Shown piece by piece: positions 1-8,452 of a stretch of 24,454 nt of DNA. Both the position numbers and the translations under genes were made by a program. This DNA comes from Bacteroidia bacterium (GTDB taxonomy: Bacteria > Bacteroidota > Bacteroidia > Bacteroidales > Azobacteroidaceae), in contig BNXY01000040.1 in assembly GCA_025999935.1 (NCBI GenBank), positions 1 to 24,454 on the forward strand, read 5' to 3'. The notes beneath the pieces were generated by a model, which searched no databases, was not told the origin of the DNA, and was given only the letters and a program-made list of their open reading frames with translations. How positions within the stretch are numbered: the stretch's first letter is position 1; each line of letters opens with the position of its first letter.

Positions 1-471
1 GCCTATCTGTTCGGAAATATTCTTACCATTACCCTTTCGGATATTTGGTTTGCCGGTATTTTGGCGGTCTTGCTGATTGCGACATTCATTCTTTTTTTCA
101 ATCCAATATTGTACACGGCTTTTGACAGGGAATTTGCCCAAACCCAAGGCGTAAAAACCAACCTGATAGAACATCTGATGATGCTGGCTATCGCCGTAAC
201 CATCGTAGCCTCTATCCGTTTGATTGGCATCATGCTGCTGATGTCTCTATTGACGGTGCCGCAAATGACGGCCAATCTGTTTACCGCCCGTTTGAAAAAT
301 ATCATTGTTTATTCCATTTTAATCGGCATTGCGGGATGCTTTTCCGGTTTGTTTTTATCCTATTATTTGAATGTGCCGTCCGGAGCAGCCATCATCTTTG
401 TGCAGGTAATCCTTTTTTTGCTTTGTAAAACAGGTATATTTCTTTGTAAAAAGACAATAAAACACGGATAA
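1..471 (+). CDS. Metal ABC transporter permease, ZnuB/MntB type (3' part only)
   Basis: The reading frame is open from base 1 and stops at 471, so only about the last 156 residues are present and the start lies outside the window. The protein is very hydrophobic, with several membrane helices. The stretch IRLIGIMLLMSLLTVPQMTA fits the conserved transmembrane region of ABC-3 family permeases that import zinc, manganese or iron(II) with a periplasmic binding protein and an ATPase. Those partners would be expected upstream, outside the window. The tail ends in a short basic segment (CKKTIKHG) typical of a cytoplasmic C-terminus. Metal specificity cannot be told from this fragment. The family call is fairly firm; zinc is only the commonest case. 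Confidence 0.8.
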   Translation, partial: AYLFGNILTITLSDIWFAGILAVLLIATFILFFNPILYTAFDREFAQTQGVKTNLIEHLMMLAIAVTIVASIRLIGIMLLMSLLTVPQMTANLFTARLKNIIVYSILIGIAGCFSGLFLSYYLNVPSGAAIIFVQVILFLLCKTGIFLCKKTIKHG

Positions 472-476
472 ATTTG
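443..476 (+). promoter_or_regulatory. Candidate Bacteroidota promoter for porW-porX
   Basis: TAAATTTG at 469-476 matches the -7 consensus TAnnTTTG exactly. TTTG at 443-446 could be the -33 box, with a 22-base gap (slightly long against the usual 19-21). The boxes lie over the end of the upstream permease gene and 17 bases before the TTG start of porW. This suggests that porW-porX is transcribed separately from the permease operon. Confidence 0.45.
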
Positions 477-493
477 TTTAAACAGGCAGTAAA

Positions 494-3400
494 TTGTTAA
501 ACAATAATTTCTTGAAAGCTCGTTATACCGTTTTCTTTTTGTGGATTGTTCTGCTTGCATCTTGTACTTCTGTTAAGAATACGGGCGGAATCAGGTGGTA
601 TCATGCGTTTAATACCCGTTACAATATTTATTTCAACGGGGATGAAGCCTACAAGGAAGCCCTGAAAAATCAATTGGACGCATATACGGAAAATTATTCG
701 GAGCAGATTTTGATGTATCCGGTTTCGGCGCTTCCCAAAGACAAAGAGACTACCGGCGGATCTTTCGATAAGTCCATCGAAAAAGCGGTCAAAGCCATCA
801 AACGTCATTCCATCCAAACCAAACCCGAACAGCAATCCGGTAAACGCAACGACCCTAAATACAAGGAGTTTATGAGCCGGACGGAATACAATCCTTTTCT
901 GCACAACGCCTGGATGATGATGGCCAAATCGCAGTTCTACAACGGGGATTTTCTTCAGGCTGCCAGCTCGTTCTCCTACATAGCCCACTTGTATGAAACC
1001 CAACCGGAGATAGCCCACCCGGCAAAAATCTGGAAAGCGCGTTGCTATGCCGAGTTGGAATGGTTTTACGAAGCCGAAGATATTCTTTCCAAACTGAAAA
1101 ACGAAAATTTATCTAAAAAGGAAAACGAATGGTTTTCAACCGTTTCCGCCGATCTTTTGATTAAACAAAAACAGTACGCCGAAGCAATTCCTCACATGCG
1201 GATTGCCATTAAATCGGAGAAAAACAAATATCAACGAACCCGTGAAAAATACCTTTTAGGGCAATTGTACACCACGACCGGTCAAAAGGATTTGGCGTAC
1301 AAAACTTTTGGCGAAATCTCAAATGCCAATGCGCCTTACGTATTGGAACTGAATGCGAAAATCCGTCAAACGGAAGTATTTCCGGGAGGCGATGTCAACA
1401 AGATGACCAAAAAGTTGGGAAAAATGGCCAAGAGTTCAAAGAACAAAGAATACTTAGATCAGGTTTATTATGCTTTGGGAAATATCTACCGGGCAATTCC
1501 CGATACGGCGAAAGCCATAGAAAGTTACGAACTGGGGGTAGAGAAAAGTACCCGCAATGGCTTGGATAAAGCGTTCAATCAAATACAATTGGGAGATATT
1601 TATTTCAATCAGCGAAAATATTTGGAAGCCCAACCCAATTATGCCGAATCTTTGGGACAACTGAAAAAAGGCGATGAGGCTTTTCCCCGCGTTTCCAAAC
1701 GCTCCGAGGTTTTGGATGAATTGGTTATATACTACGAAGCGGTTGAACTGCAAGACAGTCTTCAACGCTTGTCCCGGATGACGAGGGAAGAACGTATGGA
1801 CGCAATCTACAAAATCATCGACGATTTAATTAAAAAAGAAAAAGAAGAGAAAGAGAAAGGCGAAAGAGAAGAATATTTGACTAAGCAGGAAGATTTACGA
1901 GCGCAGCAACAAGTTGGCCGATCCAATCCGCCTGCGACGAATATGATAACGCCTCCCACCACCGAATCTTCCGGTTTCTATTTCTATAATACTCAGGCGG
2001 TTTCCCTTGGCAAAAACGCTTTCCAACAAAAATGGGGAAGGCGGAAATTGGAAGACGATTGGCGAAGAAGAAACAAAACCAATCCCATGTCGGATCTCTA
2101 TGCGGATGTAAATGAAACGGACAGTTTGCCGAATATTCCGTCAACAACAATTGATAATCCGGAAGGCGCCGATTTGCCTGACGAAGATTCCGAAACAAAT
2201 CAGATAACCAATACGAAAGATCCACGCTACTATTTGCAGCAAATTCCTTTCACGGAAGAAGATTTGGCCGCTTCCGATTTGATTATTGCAGATGGTTTAT
2301 TCCATATTGCTGTTATTTACAAAGACTTATTGGAAGATAACGGTTTGGCGTTAGAAACTTTCGAATCCTTGGATACCCGTTTCCCGGAAAATGAAAACAA
2401 ATTGGATGCTTATCATTATACCTATCTGATTTATTGGCAGGAAGGCAATATGGAAATGGCGAATGTATATAAATCCAAGATTCGCGAATTATTCCCGGAA
2501 AGCGATTTGGCTGTTGCAATGGCTGATCCCGATTATGAAACCAACCTGAAAATGATGAATGTTATTCAGGATTCCTTGTATCAACAGACCTACAATGCCT
2601 ATTTGGAAAGTCAACCCACGGTAATCCGTAAGAACTACGAAACCGTTTTAACCAAATACAATCAATCGAAATTGATGCCTAAATTCATGTTCCTCAACGC
2701 TTTGAGTTTTGTTCAAACCAATGAAGCGGATACCTTCAAAGTTTTATTGAAGGGATTGATTGATAAATATCCGGAGGAAGACGTTTCGGTTTTGGCCGGC
2801 GAAATAATGAAAGGTTTCCAGAAAGGTTTACTCTTAGCGTCTTCCGGCGACAACATGCTGGCAAGAGGCAGTTTATTCAACATGCGGTTCGGAGGAGCGG
2901 CCGCCGATTCGTTGGACTTGGATTCTACTATTGTGTTCTCTGCCGAAAAAAATACGCCGCATGAACTGCTTTTGGTTTATCCGAAAGGAAGCATCAATGA
3001 AAATGGCTTGTTGTTTACGGTGGCCAATTTCAATTTCGGCAATTTCATGGTCACTGATTTTGATTTGGAGCAAACGACAAGCGGAGAAATCGGACTGTTG
3101 CAAATCAAAGGCTTCAACAACTTGGATGAAGTGATTCAATATATCCGGATGATTCGGCAACCTTCCGGCTACGCGAAAGAGATAGAGGAAGCGATAATCA
3201 TCGTTCCGGTTTCGGTAAATAATTATGAAATTTTGATGAAAGGGAAAAGTCTGGAAGATTACATGACTTTCTTTGAGGAAAATTTCTCGAAAGGAAATGA
3301 AAATTTAATTGCCGGATGGCGACTGAAACAAACCGAAGAAATGGAAGTTCACGCATTGCCCGAAATAGAAGCGGCAACTGATTTACTTCCGGAAGTTAAA

Positions 3401-4054
3401 GAAGAAAAAGAAGCAGAAATTACGGATTTAGAACCGGAAATCTCGCTTAAAATAAATTCGGATACAATTCCGCCCATTCAATCGGATTCAATTGCAGTGG
3501 AACCGGCTGTGGAATCGGACGAAGCGATAGAGGACATCAATGAGATCTATAATAAGGCATCCGATACCTTAGACGACACCACCAATATTATCAATGAAAT
3601 TGCGGCAGATCCGATTCGAGGAATTAAAAAATTGTTCAGCCGAAAGAAATCTTCCAATGCCATAGATGAATATGCCAAGCAGCAGGAGAAAGAAGAAAAA
3701 GAAAGAGAAAAATTGTTGAAGAAAGAGAAAGAGGCAAAGGAAAAAGCCGACAGAGAACTGGCGAAACAGCAGGAAAAAGAAAGGCAGGAACTGCTCAAGA
3801 AACAACAAACGGAAGAGAAAGCCGCGTTGAAAGCCAAAGAGCAGCAAAAAAAGGACTTGGCAAAGGCAAAGGAGGATGAAAAGAAACAAAAAGAAGCTGA
3901 CAAAAAGCTAAAAGCTGCCGAAAAGAAACGTTTGGCAAAAGAAAAAGCGGATGCTCGAAAAGAAGCGCTGAAAATAAAAAAGGCAGAACAAAAAGCCAAA
4001 GAAAAGCTTCGCGAAGCAGAACGCAAAGCAGAACGCAAAGCAAAGAAAAAATAA
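494..4054 (+). CDS. porW: T9SS-associated TPR lipoprotein, PorW/SprE family
   Basis: 1186 residues. The TTG at 494 is the start because an in-frame TAA lies at 479-481 and no ATG precedes the signal sequence. A hydrophobic segment ends in a lipobox (LLASC, Cys at about 24), so this should be a lipoprotein. The following segment (IRWYHAFNTRYNIYFNGDEA) resembles the N-terminus of SprE/PorW, which is needed for type IX secretion. Several TPR-like helical pairs follow from about residue 140 to 420, and there are more helical regions after 600. A Gln/Lys/Glu-rich linker lies near 435-470. From about 1060 to the end the protein is an almost uninterrupted Lys/Glu/Ala coiled coil that I do not recall in described PorW proteins. 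porX starts 5 bases downstream, so the two form one transcription unit. The family call is strong; the role in secretion is inferred from the family. Confidence 0.82.
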   Translation: MLNNNFLKARYTVFFLWIVLLASCTSVKNTGGIRWYHAFNTRYNIYFNGDEAYKEALKNQLDAYTENYSEQILMYPVSALPKDKETTGGSFDKSIEKAVKAIKRHSIQTKPEQQSGKRNDPKYKEFMSRTEYNPFLHNAWMMMAKSQFYNGDFLQAASSFSYIAHLYETQPEIAHPAKIWKARCYAELEWFYEAEDILSKLKNENLSKKENEWFSTVSADLLIKQKQYAEAIPHMRIAIKSEKNKYQRTREKYLLGQLYTTTGQKDLAYKTFGEISNANAPYVLELNAKIRQTEVFPGGDVNKMTKKLGKMAKSSKNKEYLDQVYYALGNIYRAIPDTAKAIESYELGVEKSTRNGLDKAFNQIQLGDIYFNQRKYLEAQPNYAESLGQLKKGDEAFPRVSKRSEVLDELVIYYEAVELQDSLQRLSRMTREERMDAIYKIIDDLIKKEKEEKEKGEREEYLTKQEDLRAQQQVGRSNPPATNMITPPTTESSGFYFYNTQAVSLGKNAFQQKWGRRKLEDDWRRRNKTNPMSDLYADVNETDSLPNIPSTTIDNPEGADLPDEDSETNQITNTKDPRYYLQQIPFTEEDLAASDLIIADGLFHIAVIYKDLLEDNGLALETFESLDTRFPENENKLDAYHYTYLIYWQEGNMEMANVYKSKIRELFPESDLAVAMADPDYETNLKMMNVIQDSLYQQTYNAYLESQPTVIRKNYETVLTKYNQSKLMPKFMFLNALSFVQTNEADTFKVLLKGLIDKYPEEDVSVLAGEIMKGFQKGLLLASSGDNMLARGSLFNMRFGGAAADSLDLDSTIVFSAEKNTPHELLLVYPKGSINENGLLFTVANFNFGNFMVTDFDLEQTTSGEIGLLQIKGFNNLDEVIQYIRMIRQPSGYAKEIEEAIIIVPVSVNNYEILMKGKSLEDYMTFFEENFSKGNENLIAGWRLKQTEEMEVHALPEIEAATDLLPEVKEEKEAEITDLEPEISLKINSDTIPPIQSDSIAVEPAVESDEAIEDINEIYNKASDTLDDTTNIINEIAADPIRGIKKLFSRKKSSNAIDEYAKQQEKEEKEREKLLKKEKEAKEKADRELAKQQEKERQELLKKQQTEEKAALKAKEQQKKDLAKAKEDEKKQKEADKKLKAAEKKRLAKEKADARKEALKIKKAEQKAKEKLREAERKAERKAKKK

Positions 4055-4059
4055 ACAAA

Positions 4060-5607
4060 ATGAAGAACGACAAACTTTTATGGGCCGACGACGAGATTGA
4101 TCTCTTGAAACCCCATATCCTTTTTTTGGAAGACAAAGGTTTCGAGGTCGTGACCGTTTGCAGCGGTCGGGATGCCATCGAATGTTGTAAAGAACAGGTT
4201 TTCGACCTTATTTTCTTGGATGAAAATATGCCGGGTTTGAGCGGTCTGGAAACATTGTCGATCATCAAAGAAAACAACCCGAATGTGCCCGTTGTGATGA
4301 TTACCAAAAGTGAAGATGAAGGGATTATGAATCAGGCCATCGGTAGTAAGATTTCAGATTACTTGATTAAACCGGTCAATCCGAATCAGATTTTGCTCTC
4401 CATCAAAAAGAACCTGCATAAGAATGAAATCATTAACCAAACCACGACTTCCGGATACCAACAGAATTTTCCCAAAATCGGTATGCAAATCAATGATTCG
4501 TTTACAGCAGAAGATTGGAAAGATGTTTATAAAAAATTGATTTTCTGGGAATTAGAATTGGAAGAATCCCAAACGGGAATGTCCGATTTACTGCGTATGC
4601 AAAAATCGGAAGCCAACCGGCTTTTCGGCAAATTCGTGAAAAACAATTACGAAAAATGGATTAAACAACCCGAAAAAAGACCGCTGATGAGTCCGGATAT
4701 TTTTAAAAGCAAACTCTTTCCCCTGCTCGATAACGACGAAAGGGTTTTCTTTATCCTGATTGATAATTTTCGCTTGGACCAATGGCGGGAAGTAAAGGAT
4801 ATGTTGTCCGAATTTTTCACTTTCAACGAAGATTTGTACTATGCGATTCTGCCCACGGCTACGCAATATGCCCGCAACGCCATATTTTCGGGTTTGATGC
4901 CGGCGCAAATCGAAAAGATGTTCCCCGATTTGTGGGTGGACGAAGAATCGGAAGAAGGCAAAAACCTGAACGAAGCGCCTTTAATTAAAACGCAAATCGA
5001 CCGTTTCCGGAAAAAATATTCTTTTTCGTATAATAAATTGAATGATTCAAGTCAAGGTGAAAAATTTCTGCAGAACTTCAACAACACAGACAATTATCAG
5101 TTGAACGTGATTGTGTTGAATTTTGTGGATATGCTTTCGCACGCCCGCACCGAATCGAAAATGGTAAGGGAATTGGCTTCCACCGAAGCGGCGTATCGCT
5201 CCTTGACCCGTTCGTGGTTCAAACATTCCACGACACTCGAATTGTTTCGGAAAATATCGGAAAAAGGATGCAAAATTATCCTGACCACCGACCACGGCAC
5301 TATTCGGGTAACGCAACCGGTAAAAGTGATTGGCGACAAAAACACCAATACCAATTTGCGCTACAAATTAGGTAAAAGCCTGACTTATAACCCTAAGGAA
5401 ATTTTTGAAATAAAAGACCCGGAAAGTGTAGGTCTCCCGGCGCCGAACATCAGCACCAAATACATTTTTGCGCTGGGCGAGGATTTTTTTGCGTATCCCA
5501 ATAATTACAATTATTATGCTTCCTACTACATGAATACTTTCCAGCACGGAGGTATTTCATTGGAAGAAATGCTGGTTCCTATCATTTCTTTGGAGCCAAA
5601 GATTTAA
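4060..5607 (+). CDS. porX: PorX: response regulator receiver fused to a PglZ/alkaline-phosphatase-like domain
   Basis: 515 residues. The N-terminal 120 residues form a CheY-like receiver: acidic cluster DDE at 10-12, phospho-acceptor D54 in FLDENMPG, T82 and K83 in MITKSE, and K104 in LIKPVNP. After a helical linker comes a PglZ domain of the alkaline phosphatase superfamily (about 220-515). Likely metal and active-site residues are D235 (LIDNFR), T266 (ILPTATQ), D411-H412 (TTDHGT) and H496 (QHGG). PorX is the response regulator partner of the histidine kinase PorY in control of type IX secretion. For the P. gingivalis protein, phosphodiesterase action on cyclic and linear oligonucleotides has been reported. 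The gene is 5 bases behind porW. Its TAA overlaps the stop of the convergent methyltransferase gene (shared TTAA at 5604-5607). All expected catalytic residues are present. Confidence 0.93.
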   Translation: MKNDKLLWADDEIDLLKPHILFLEDKGFEVVTVCSGRDAIECCKEQVFDLIFLDENMPGLSGLETLSIIKENNPNVPVVMITKSEDEGIMNQAIGSKISDYLIKPVNPNQILLSIKKNLHKNEIINQTTTSGYQQNFPKIGMQINDSFTAEDWKDVYKKLIFWELELEESQTGMSDLLRMQKSEANRLFGKFVKNNYEKWIKQPEKRPLMSPDIFKSKLFPLLDNDERVFFILIDNFRLDQWREVKDMLSEFFTFNEDLYYAILPTATQYARNAIFSGLMPAQIEKMFPDLWVDEESEEGKNLNEAPLIKTQIDRFRKKYSFSYNKLNDSSQGEKFLQNFNNTDNYQLNVIVLNFVDMLSHARTESKMVRELASTEAAYRSLTRSWFKHSTTLELFRKISEKGCKIILTTDHGTIRVTQPVKVIGDKNTNTNLRYKLGKSLTYNPKEIFEIKDPESVGLPAPNISTKYIFALGEDFFAYPNNYNYYASYYMNTFQHGGISLEEMLVPIISLEPKI

Positions 5608-6842
5608 TGTTTTCGCCCCTTGATGATTACATGTTTTGCATTTGCCAAGGTCGTTGCGAACAAATAAATTTCGCCGCCTTCTTTTAGTTTCAGCTTTTTT
5701 CTTAATTCGGCGACGGAAAGCGGAAAATTGCGGATAGACAGATTGGCTTTATCCACTCCTTGGAGTAACTCTTTCAGCTCTTTTTTATTGAATGAAGCGT
5801 AAGTTTCAACCTGAAATGTGCGGCCGGGGAAGTCTTGGATGAGTGTTTCGGAAGTATATAAGTGACTGTCCGAATGAAATTTCCGGATAGGGTAGGAGCG
5901 TGTTAAACCTTTGAAGAATCCGGCTTTCAGAATAGATGCATTGGGTTCGTAGATATAATTGCCAACGAGGGACGTGTATTCGATGTGACATTCTTTTTCC
6001 TGCGATGGGCAAAAAGATATTTCTTGCCGTTCGCCTTTTTTGTTCAGATTGACACAAATGATGCGGGTTTCCCTGTTGAAATTTCTTTTCAGAAGAAAGA
6101 GCAATTCCTTACATTCGTTGTCAAGGCTTACTACATGCACTTCGGCCACGTTTGACCCCCAACCCCCTAAAGGAGGCTTAAAGTCCCCTTCAGGGGATTT
6201 AGGGGTAAAAACCAGCAAGGCTTGCGAAATATCAAGCATCGGCGACAATTTGATTAAAACGCTTTCTGCCTTCTCCAAGAGCAAATCCTGAATGGCCGAC
6301 AAATCCGGCTCGCAGTTTTCAATCGCTACCACTTTTTTCCCGACATCCGAACGACGGGCAGGGTCGATAAAAACGGTGTCAACGGGCGACATCTTTTTCA
6401 GGTATTCCACCGCATCCGTATTTTCAATTTTCGCCGGATTCAGGCCTAAAACCTTCAAATTATGAGCGGCCAATTCACACAGACCGGCTTGCTTTTCTAC
6501 GTAGGATGTTTCGATGAATTTTGGAGCGATAAAGGCAAAATCCACCCCGAATCCGCCGGTCAGGTCAACAAAAGAATTTCCGGAAAGCAGGGAAGCTTTG
6601 TAGCGGGCGGTCGCTTCCGAAGAACATTGTTCCATGGAAAGCGCAGGAGGATAAATAACACCCTCCGATTGAAACCATGAGGGGATTTTGTTTTCTGCCG
6701 ATTGTAAGCCTTCGATTTGTGTCAGGGCGGCAAGAATATCCACCTCCGGGTCTGCCAATGACCGAGCTTGGAGCGCTAATTTCCGGACATCGTCGAACCG
6801 GTGATTCCGGATAAACCGTAAAGTCGCCTCATTATAAATCAT
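5604..6842 (-). CDS. THUMP-like class I SAM-dependent methyltransferase (PG_1098-like)
   Basis: 412 residues from the ATG at 6842. The frame runs open further upstream, but that would overlap the GH43 gene and give unrelated sequence. The SAM-binding motif is DLTGGFGVD (residues 93-101), with the acidic strand end VEKQ after it. The substrate-side motif is VFIDPARR (157-164), like the (D/N)PP(Y/F) class. The N-terminal helical part and a C-terminal ferredoxin/THUMP-like part fit the Bacteroidota family typified by PG_1098. Members are probably nucleic acid methyltransferases, but the substrate is not known to me. Residues about 211-231 come from a palindromic repeat inserted in frame. The gene lies 14 bases behind GH43 and is convergent with porX. 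Confidence 0.82.
   Translation of the reverse strand: MIYNEATLRFIRNHRFDDVRKLALQARSLADPEVDILAALTQIEGLQSAENKIPSWFQSEGVIYPPALSMEQCSSEATARYKASLLSGNSFVDLTGGFGVDFAFIAPKFIETSYVEKQAGLCELAAHNLKVLGLNPAKIENTDAVEYLKKMSPVDTVFIDPARRSDVGKKVVAIENCEPDLSAIQDLLLEKAESVLIKLSPMLDISQALLVFTPKSPEGDFKPPLGGWGSNVAEVHVVSLDNECKELLFLLKRNFNRETRIICVNLNKKGERQEISFCPSQEKECHIEYTSLVGNYIYEPNASILKAGFFKGLTRSYPIRKFHSDSHLYTSETLIQDFPGRTFQVETYASFNKKELKELLQGVDKANLSIRNFPLSVAELRKKLKLKEGGEIYLFATTLANAKHVIIKGRKH
6154..6206. repeat. Palindromic repeat element inserted in frame in the methyltransferase gene
   Basis: The stretch contains nested inverted repeats: outer arms CCCCCTAAA (6163-6171) and TTTAGGGG (6198-6205), and an inner hairpin TCCCCT/AGGGGA (6184-6197). 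It differs from the flanking coding sequence in its runs of C and G. On the minus strand it is translated without a frameshift into a Pro/Gly/Lys-rich segment (TPKSPEGDFKPPLGGWGS). From memory, CCCCTAAA/TTTAGGGG palindromes of this form are dispersed in many Bacteroidota genomes, often in frame in genes. No second copy was seen in this window. Confidence 0.7.
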
Positions 6843-6856
6843 GAAAATCTTTCCAA

Positions 6857-8404
6857 TTATATTCCGGCTATTTCCCCACTGATCCTGAAATAATCGAAAT
6901 CTACATATCCTCCGGTATTTTTTGTCGCGTAGTTGTACAAGCCGAAGCGATAGCCCATAAAATGGCCCAGCGTGTAACTCATTTTCAATGGTTTGCCTGC
7001 CGATAGCCACTTCTCTCCGTCAAGGCTGTAATAAAAATACGCCAAATCGGTTTTCTCCCTGAAATCACATTCTGCTTTAAAGTAAACTGTTTTTTTACCA
7101 AACGGGATTTCCGCCTGCTCAACCGGTTTGCCCGACGAGGCATTATTCATGTATATAAATTTCCGGTTACCGCTTACTTTTATTCCTATTTGCCCGTAAT
7201 GGTTTTGAAAAAGACACAAACCGGCAAAGTCGCCGTCTTTCATTCCTGAAACATCCATTTTGGTTGTTCCCGAACAAACGGGGCCGATTGTGCGCTGCGT
7301 CAGTGTGTTTCCCGCTAATTCAAAATTGTTGTCGAGGCGTCCTGTCGTCAGGCGCAAATAACCGTTTTCTACTTTCCACAATGTATTGTCGGGGTTGTGA
7401 TTCCATTGCCATACAAGCGGCAAGGCCAGGTCGCCTTCTTTTCTGTTAAATTCGTCCGAATTTACAATTCCGGGTATTAAGCCTTTATTATCGGGCAAGC
7501 CGGACTTTTCAGCGGACTTATCGCCGGCGCCGATTTTTGGGAATCCACCTTCCCAATTCATCGGAAGAAGATAGGGAATTCGCCCTACAGCTCCGTAATC
7601 GCGAAAAAGGTAAGCAAACCATTCTCCTCCGGGCGTTTCAATAATACCGCCCTGCGCTATTCCCAAATTTTGAAAAGCCAGACGGCCTTCCCATTTTCCA
7701 TTGAGGCTGTCTGCCCGGTGAACAATTTCCGTCCGCATCCCGCCGCGGGGCCATGTTATATTGAAAAGATAGTATTTCCCGTCGTACTTGAAAAGTTGCG
7801 AACCTTCTGCTCCCAAAGCAATATCGTTACCTGCCGGCGCGCTTGCATTTTCAATCAAAACACGGTTTGTGCCGGGTTTCATTCCCGAAAAATCGGGTTC
7901 GAGTTCAGTAATGAACAATTTTCCATTTCCGTAAATCATATAAACCTTACCGTCGTCATCAAACCAGAGCGTGTGGTCATGCAGGGAAGGCGTAAACGTC
8001 CGTGTTTCCCACCGGCCGTTTTCAATATCGTCTGTGATATAAATATAGGTTTTGTCGGTAGTTTGCGAAAAAGTGGTAACATAAAATTTTCCGTTGTGAT
8101 AACGGATGCAACTTGCCCATGAACCGCGCCCGTAAGCGTTTTTGCCATTCGTAAGATTCATCGCGTCGATACTGGCTAAGGTATCATAAGCGTAATTTAC
8201 TATTTCCCAATTAATCAAATCATTCGATTTCATAATCGGAACACCCGGCGACATGTGCATCGTTGTGCTGCTCATATAGTAAGTATCGCCGGCACGCACC
8301 ATCGACATATCGGGAACATCGGCAAAGATAAGCGGATTCTTTGCTGTCTGAGCATTGAGAAATAAGGTAAAAAATAAAAAAAAGAACCATATTGAATTTT
8401 TCAT
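6857..8404 (-). CDS. Secreted glycoside hydrolase family 43 (beta-xylosidase/arabinofuranosidase-like)
   Basis: 515 residues with a signal peptide of about 18 residues (hydrophobic run then NAQ). The five-bladed propeller starts with ADVPDMSMVRAGDTYYMSS, where D32 is the expected general base. D143 (HDHTLWFDDDGK) is the likely pKa modulator and E200 (LGAEGSQLF) the likely acid. The C-terminal part (about 315-515) fits the concanavalin-like domain found on GH43 xylosidases, ending in YVDFDYFRISG. It should act on xylan- or arabinan-type oligosaccharides in the periplasm or at the surface; the exact substrate cannot be read off. No SusC/SusD pair or other glycosidase is nearby, so it does not look like part of a polysaccharide utilisation locus. 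No T9SS C-terminal sorting domain is visible. It starts 30 bases after murI. Confidence 0.88.
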   Translation of the reverse strand: MKNSIWFFFLFFTLFLNAQTAKNPLIFADVPDMSMVRAGDTYYMSSTTMHMSPGVPIMKSNDLINWEIVNYAYDTLASIDAMNLTNGKNAYGRGSWASCIRYHNGKFYVTTFSQTTDKTYIYITDDIENGRWETRTFTPSLHDHTLWFDDDGKVYMIYGNGKLFITELEPDFSGMKPGTNRVLIENASAPAGNDIALGAEGSQLFKYDGKYYLFNITWPRGGMRTEIVHRADSLNGKWEGRLAFQNLGIAQGGIIETPGGEWFAYLFRDYGAVGRIPYLLPMNWEGGFPKIGAGDKSAEKSGLPDNKGLIPGIVNSDEFNRKEGDLALPLVWQWNHNPDNTLWKVENGYLRLTTGRLDNNFELAGNTLTQRTIGPVCSGTTKMDVSGMKDGDFAGLCLFQNHYGQIGIKVSGNRKFIYMNNASSGKPVEQAEIPFGKKTVYFKAECDFREKTDLAYFYYSLDGEKWLSAGKPLKMSYTLGHFMGYRFGLYNYATKNTGGYVDFDYFRISGEIAGI

Positions 8405-8412
8405 GCGGAAAT

Positions 8413-8452
8413 AATTTGAAAATTTGAAAATGCGTCAATTTGAAAATGTGTC
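8413..8452. repeat. Short tandem repeat across the murI end and GH43 leader
   Basis: Two 16-base units, AATTTGAAAATGCGTC (8421-8436) and AATTTGAAAATGTGTC (8437-8452), differ at one base. A partial unit AATTTGAA lies at 8413-8420. The second unit and the last base of the first lie inside the 3' end of murI, so the repeat overlaps its stop codon and fills the gap before the GH43 start. Confidence 0.7.

Noticed and set aside
3547..4038. Long minus-strand frames rich in Ser and Phe
   Set aside because: Shadow of the Lys/Glu repeats of the porW tail; no independent start context or family signature.
6857..8404. Polysaccharide utilisation locus around GH43
   Set aside because: No SusC/SusD, regulator or second glycosidase nearby; neighbours are housekeeping genes.
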